From the NCBI RefSeq assembly GCF_001895145.1, contig NZ_BDIR01000002.1:124001-188000 (forward strand): a stretch of 64,000 bases of DNA, read 5' to 3'. The notes beneath the pieces were generated by a model. The model was not told where the DNA came from and did not search any database. It saw only the letters and a list, made by a program, of their open reading frames with translations. The position numbers and the translations under genes are program-made. Below are positions 60,195 to 64,000 of this stretch, piece by piece. Position 1 is the first letter of the stretch, and each line of letters begins with the position of its first letter. This stretch comes from Arcobacter sp. LA11 (GTDB taxonomy: Bacteria > Campylobacterota > Campylobacteria > Campylobacterales > Arcobacteraceae).

Positions 60195-60780
60195 AGGAAG
60201 AATTGCAAAGGAAACTTTAGAAAAGTTTGAAAAAGCTTTTGATGAAAAGTTTGTTTTTGAAGATAGAAAGTTAATACTTGAAAAAGCAGGATTTAGATTT
60301 TTAAATGTAAGAAATCAAGATGTACCAACTTATGTAATGCACGGGGCAGCAGATCTTGGAGTTGTGGGACTTGATGTATTAGAAGAGAAAGAATATGACT
60401 TAATCAAGCTTCTTGATTTACAACTTGGACGTTGTAAGGTTGCTTTTGGACTAGTACGTGGAGAAGAATTAGATTTTTCAAAAAGTCAAATCACAGTTGC
60501 TACAAAACATGAAAAAATTGCAAAAAGATATTTTGAAGAAAAAGCAATGGCAGTTGAGATTATCAAATTATATGGTTCAATTGAACTTGCACCTTTAGTT
60601 AATTTAGCTGATTGTATTGTTGATATTGTTGAAACTGGTGCAACAATGAAACAAAATGGACTTGAAGTTGGTCCTACTATTATGGAGAGTTCAGCACATT
60701 TAATAGCGAATAAAAACTCATATTATGCAAAAAAAGATTTAATCTTTAACTTAAAAGAGAAGATAGAAGCTGTACTTTAA
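60172..60780 (+). CDS. hisG: ATP phosphoribosyltransferase, short form
   Basis: First step of histidine synthesis. 202 residues: the short HisG that needs HisZ as regulatory partner. LTIALPKGRIAKETLE at the start, MHGAADLGVVGLDVLEE (about 57-73), and PRPP-binding ADCIVDIVETGATMKQNGLE at about 145-164. No C-terminal regulatory domain. It overlaps coaX by 23 bases and the following methyltransferase by one base (TAATG). Confidence 0.96.
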   Translation: MLTIALPKGRIAKETLEKFEKAFDEKFVFEDRKLILEKAGFRFLNVRNQDVPTYVMHGAADLGVVGLDVLEEKEYDLIKLLDLQLGRCKVAFGLVRGEELDFSKSQITVATKHEKIAKRYFEEKAMAVEIIKLYGSIELAPLVNLADCIVDIVETGATMKQNGLEVGPTIMESSAHLIANKNSYYAKKDLIFNLKEKIEAVL

Positions 60781-61472
60781 TGGGTTTAGAATTATATGCA
60801 AGAGTAGAGGAGTATTTAAACTTCCAAGATGAAGTAAAAGAATTACACTCTACTTTTTTAGGTCTTATTTTTGAAAAAGGCTTAGATGATATTATTGATA
60901 TTGGTTGTGGTCAAGGTACTTTTATGATGCATCTTTTAGCCAATGGAGTAAATGCTTATGGAATTGATTTAAGTGTTGAACAAATCAAAGTATGTCAAGC
61001 ATATAATTTAAACGCAGATGCAATATCTTTAGATAAAGTAAATGAAAAATTTAATTGTGCAACTGCGATTTTTGATGTGATAAACTATATTCCAAAAAAT
61101 GAATTAAAACAATTTTTTAAAGATGCTTCAAGTGTTTTAAATGACAATGGATATTTTATTTTTGATATAAACTCTTTATTTGGTTTCGAAGAAGTAGCTC
61201 AAGGAAGTTTAAATATAAAAGATGAAGATAGGTTTATTGCAATTGATGCTATTTTTGAAAATGAAGAGTTAAAAACTGATATTACACTCTTTTCTAAAAC
61301 TAAGAATAATCTATATGAAAAAGAAGCAGATACTATTACTCAATACTATCATGATATACAATTTCTAAAAAATATAATTATTGATTCTGGATTTAAACTT
61401 GAAGAAATCATAAACTTTAATTTACATACAGATGAAGAGGCTGATAAACTTATATTTATATGTAAAAAATAA
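60780..61472 (+). CDS. Class I SAM-dependent methyltransferase
   Basis: 230 residues. SAM motif I DIIDIGCGQGTFMMHLL at about residues 38-54, YGIDLSVEQI post-I, IFDVINYIP motif II region and FIFDINSL after it. C-terminal part has no clear substrate domain. Such methyltransferases after hisG are common in this group, but the target is unknown. It overlaps hisG by one base. Confidence 0.85.
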   Translation: MGLELYARVEEYLNFQDEVKELHSTFLGLIFEKGLDDIIDIGCGQGTFMMHLLANGVNAYGIDLSVEQIKVCQAYNLNADAISLDKVNEKFNCATAIFDVINYIPKNELKQFFKDASSVLNDNGYFIFDINSLFGFEEVAQGSLNIKDEDRFIAIDAIFENEELKTDITLFSKTKNNLYEKEADTITQYYHDIQFLKNIIIDSGFKLEEIINFNLHTDEEADKLIFICKK

Positions 61473-61568
61473 TAGTAAATAGTTATACTGTTAACTTTGT
61501 ATTTAACTTCTTGTAACCAAATATACACCTTTTTTTTGTAATCTTTTATTTAGATAAAAGGTTAAAAT

Positions 61569-62450
61569 ATGAAAATTAAAAAAATAGTGCTTATGATATT
61601 AGGTTTATATATCTTTTTAGCAATAACAGATTTAAATGATATTCTTTATGCAAAAGTAAATAGTATTAAAAATGATTTCAAAGGTATTCAAACTAGACTT
61701 AACTTAGATAAATATGAAGTTGATATTGAAGCTAAAAAAATAAAAAGTATAGAAGATAATCTTTCTGGCATTACGTACAATAAAAATACAAAAACGCTTT
61801 TTGCAATTACTAATAGTCCAAGAAAAATATTTGAATTAACAAAAAATGGTGAACTTTTAAGAACAATAAATTTAAAAGGTTTCCGTGATACAGAAGGAAT
61901 AACTTATTTATATGATAATACATATGCAATTGTGGATGAGAGAAAAGGAGAGGTTTTTCTTTTAAGTATTGATAAAAAAACAAAAGAAATAGATAAAAAA
62001 GAGACTCAAAATATACTCACTCTAAAAATTAATTCATATAAAAATTTTGGATATGAAGGAATTGCTTTTGATAAAGCTGAAAATACATTTTTTATAGTAA
62101 ATGAAAAGTTTCCAGTGGAGCTTATAAAAATATCGAATCTATTGAAAAAAGAGGAAATAAATATATCTTTAGATAATGGACTTACAACTCTAAATCATTT
62201 TATGAGTGATTTTTCTGGTTTACATTTTGATAATAATTCAAGACATTTACTATTTTTAAGTGATGAGTCAAGTAGTATAGCAGAGGTTTCACTAGATGGT
62301 GTTCAAGTAAGTTTTGCAGATTTAGAAAAAGGTTTCTTAGGTTTAAAGAAAGATGTTCCACAAGCAGAAGGAATTACAATGGATGAAGAGGGAACTTTGT
62401 TTATTGTAAGTGAACCTAATCTTTTTTATAGATTTAATAAAGCATTATAA
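61569..62450 (+). CDS. SdiA-regulated (YjiK-like) beta-propeller protein, second copy
   Basis: 293 residues: N-terminal hydrophobic segment (KIVLMILGLYIFLAI) as signal or anchor, then blades DNLSGITYNKNTKTLFAIT, DTEGITYLYDNTYAIVDER, GYEGIAFDKAENTFFIVNE, SDFSGLHFDNNSRHLLFLSDE and AEGITMDEEGTLFIVSEP. It is the paralogue of the protein at 57426-58250 but not nearly identical. AAAAGG precedes ATG 61569. Single-gene unit, no function known. Confidence 0.85.
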   Translation: MKIKKIVLMILGLYIFLAITDLNDILYAKVNSIKNDFKGIQTRLNLDKYEVDIEAKKIKSIEDNLSGITYNKNTKTLFAITNSPRKIFELTKNGELLRTINLKGFRDTEGITYLYDNTYAIVDERKGEVFLLSIDKKTKEIDKKETQNILTLKINSYKNFGYEGIAFDKAENTFFIVNEKFPVELIKISNLLKKEEINISLDNGLTTLNHFMSDFSGLHFDNNSRHLLFLSDESSSIAEVSLDGVQVSFADLEKGFLGLKKDVPQAEGITMDEEGTLFIVSEPNLFYRFNKAL

Positions 62451-62527
62451 AATAAAATTTATTTCTTGTTTCGTATCAATGCGTATAAATTAAATTTTGT
62501 GTATTATTTATCAAAAAAGAGATACTT

Positions 62528-63121
62528 ATGAATTACCCAGATTTTTTTAATACAATAGAGAAAATAAAATTAAAAGATGACCTATCTAACTTTTTAGGTG
62601 CAACGGAAGATGGAATTATAGAATTTTCATACATTGATGTTGTAAAAACTGCAGGACATTCATGTCCTACTGTTCTAGGTGCATATCTTATGACACTTGA
62701 AGGATTAAAAGCTTTATATAAAGATGAACTTCCTAAACGTGGAGAAATTAAAATAGAGTATTCTGAAAAAATTGAAGATGGTGTTGCTGGTGTTATTGCT
62801 AATGTTATGACAAATATAACAGGGGCAACAGTAAACACAGGATTTAAAGGAATCATGGGATTATTTTCACGAAATAGTCTAATGGCTTTTGAATCTGATA
62901 TAAATTCTAGTGTTAGATTTACACGAAGAGATACAAATGAAAGTGTTGATGTAATTTATGACCCAAGTTCTATTGGCGCTAGTCCTATGATGAGAGAATT
63001 AATGCAAAAATCAATTTCAAGAACTGCAACAGCAGAAGAAGAAAAAGAGTTTGGAAAATTATGGCAACAAAGAGTTGAAGCTATTTCTCAAAATATTCAA
63101 GAAGTTATTAAAATAGTTTAA
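62528..63121 (+). CDS. FmdE-domain-like protein
   Basis: 197 residues. The motif TAGHSCPTVLGAYLMTLEGL near residue 43 matches the GHxCPG-type metal-binding site of FmdE (formylmethanofuran dehydrogenase operon) proteins, with Cys and His as likely ligands. The rest (IEYSEKIEDGVAGVIANVM, TGFKGIMGLFSR) is not otherwise recognised. Archaeal FmdE is of uncertain function and there is no methanofuran pathway here, so the role is open. It ends 2 bases before the convergent CBS-GGDEF gene. Confidence 0.7.
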   Translation: MNYPDFFNTIEKIKLKDDLSNFLGATEDGIIEFSYIDVVKTAGHSCPTVLGAYLMTLEGLKALYKDELPKRGEIKIEYSEKIEDGVAGVIANVMTNITGATVNTGFKGIMGLFSRNSLMAFESDINSSVRFTRRDTNESVDVIYDPSSIGASPMMRELMQKSISRTATAEEEKEFGKLWQQRVEAISQNIQEVIKIV

Positions 63122-63123
63122 TC

Positions 63124-64000
63124 TTATAGATGTTCTAATTCTACTCTATTTTTTCCAAGAGCCTTAGCTCGATAAAGAGCTTCATCAGCTCTTTTGAAAA
63201 AATCTATTTTTGAATCAGAGTTATGAAAATGTGCAACACCAAATGAACAAGTAAGATTATTTATTTTTTCAAAATGTTGATTTAAAATAGAAATTCTTAT
63301 TTTTTCAGCCGTGATTGCTGCTTTCTCTAGATTAGTATTAGGAAGAATCACAACAAATTCTTCTCCTCCCCATCTTGCAACAATATCTGTTTCTCTTGAA
63401 GATAAAGTTAGTGTTCTTGCTACTTCTTGTAAAATATGATCTCCAAAAAGATGCCCAAATGAATCATTTATTGATTTAAAGTTATCAATATCAATTATAA
63501 GTATTGAAAAAAGATAATGGTTATCTATTTTAAATCTTTCTATTTCTTTGTCTAATAGTTCTTCAAATTTATTTCTATTAATTAATTTTGTTAAATAATC
63601 TAATGATATTTTTTGTTTAAGCTCTGTTGTTGTTTGAATAAGCTTCTCATTTGTCTTTGACATTTTAGAACCTTCTTCTTTAATAAGCTCAATCCACTTG
63701 TTATATACTATTCTTAATAGTTCTTTTTGAGTAATTATTCCTGAAACTCTTTTTTCTTCATCAACTACAACTATTCTTTTATAATGTTTTTCTTTGATAA
63801 AGTCTAAAGCTTTTGATATGGTAGTGTCATCTGGTAAGGTGTCTACAGGAGAAGTCATATATTTTTTTATAGGTTTTGATAAATCTTTATCAAGATGAAT
63901 AATATCTATAAAATCTTTTGTAGTAAAAATTCCTATTGGATGGCGTTTTTTATTTGTAATAATAATCGCATCACAGCTATTTTGTCTCATGATTTCAATT
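63124..64000 (-). CDS. CBS-pair diguanylate cyclase (5' end cut by window edge)
   Basis: The frame stays open to the window edge (coding IEI before the first visible Met), so the N-terminus is missing. Visible: the end of CBS 1 (CDAIIITNKKRHPIGIFTTKDF), CBS 2 (MTSPVDTLPDDTTISKALDF ... RIVVVDEEKRVSGIITQKEL), a short linker, then GGDEF with DIDNFKSINDSFGHLFGDH, RETD inhibitory site and GGEEF. The adenylate-type ligand of CBS domains would regulate c-di-GMP synthesis (inference). No output or membrane segment follows. Confidence 0.9.
   Translation of the reverse strand, partial: IEIMRQNSCDAIIITNKKRHPIGIFTTKDFIDIIHLDKDLSKPIKKYMTSPVDTLPDDTTISKALDFIKEKHYKRIVVVDEEKRVSGIITQKELLRIVYNKWIELIKEEGSKMSKTNEKLIQTTTELKQKISLDYLTKLINRNKFEELLDKEIERFKIDNHYLFSILIIDIDNFKSINDSFGHLFGDHILQEVARTLTLSSRETDIVARWGGEEFVVILPNTNLEKAAITAEKIRISILNQHFEKINNLTCSFGVAHFHNSDSKIDFFKRADEALYRAKALGKNRVELEHL

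Overview
The window is a stretch of AT-rich, gene-dense bacterial chromosome. It most likely comes from a free-living or marine member of the Arcobacter group (Campylobacterota). The evidence is the gene order lpxC / TsaB-like / thrB / ylxR / infB / rbfA / rimP and pheS-pheT-aroA-ispH-rpsA-serA, both known from Campylobacter; a bc1 complex with a diheme cytochrome c1; an isolated atpB; a RecB-like AddA; short-form HisG; type III pantothenate kinase; frequent TTG and GTG starts; and TATAAT-type -10 boxes without clear -35 boxes. I see no rRNA, tRNA, insertion sequence, prophage or CRISPR array.

Layout. 1-7245 (+): end of lpxC, then the translation operon thrB-ylxR-infB-rbfA-rimP closed by a strong terminator, ribD, and a small exported protein. 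7246-7533: a compositionally odd intergenic block. 7534-16960 (-): pheS-pheT-aroA-ispH-rpsA-serA-efp. 17068-24055: a HIT hydrolase, then fatty-acid synthesis (fabG, acpP, fabF, accA), queuosine precursor synthesis (queC, queD, queE) and moeA. 24126-31023: a membrane protein, rsmE, a small c-type cytochrome, the petABC bc1 operon, thrC and argB. 31169-39710: a heme-motif diguanylate cyclase, addA, a ThiE-like protein, a DUF3179 protein, atpB and ilvA. 39789-45426: metE preceded by a Cys-rich small ORF, trmD-rplS, and a nucleosidase-like gene coupled to a spore-photoproduct-lyase-like radical SAM gene. 45555-53893: a signalling island. 54071-64000: dedA, SDR, membrane proteins, a YjjPB-type exporter, two SdiA-regulated-type proteins, TraB/GumN, coaX-hisG-methyltransferase, an FmdE-like protein and a partial CBS-GGDEF protein.

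The most striking system is the four-gene minus-strand operon at 53893-46807: heme oxygenase, then a bacteriophytochrome that is only a photosensory core (PAS-GAF-PHY with no output domain), then a CheB-CheR-coiled coil-PAS-PAS protein, then a PAS-PAS-GGDEF-EAL protein. Spacing is 9 nt, a 1-nt stop/start overlap and 14 nt. A soluble PAS-type histidine kinase lies convergently next to it. This reads as a red/far-red light module that makes its own biliverdin and whose output (methylation-type and c-di-GMP) is carried by separate polypeptides. That function is an inference.

Three regulatory signals also stand out. A 31-bp element (30/31 identical) lies at exactly the same distance from the start codons of ispH and thrC, where it can fold to hide the Shine-Dalgarno sequence. 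A CRP/FNR-like palindrome is centred about 41.5 bp upstream of the predicted petABC start point. A perfect 11-bp tandem repeat overlaps the -10 region of the phytochrome operon.
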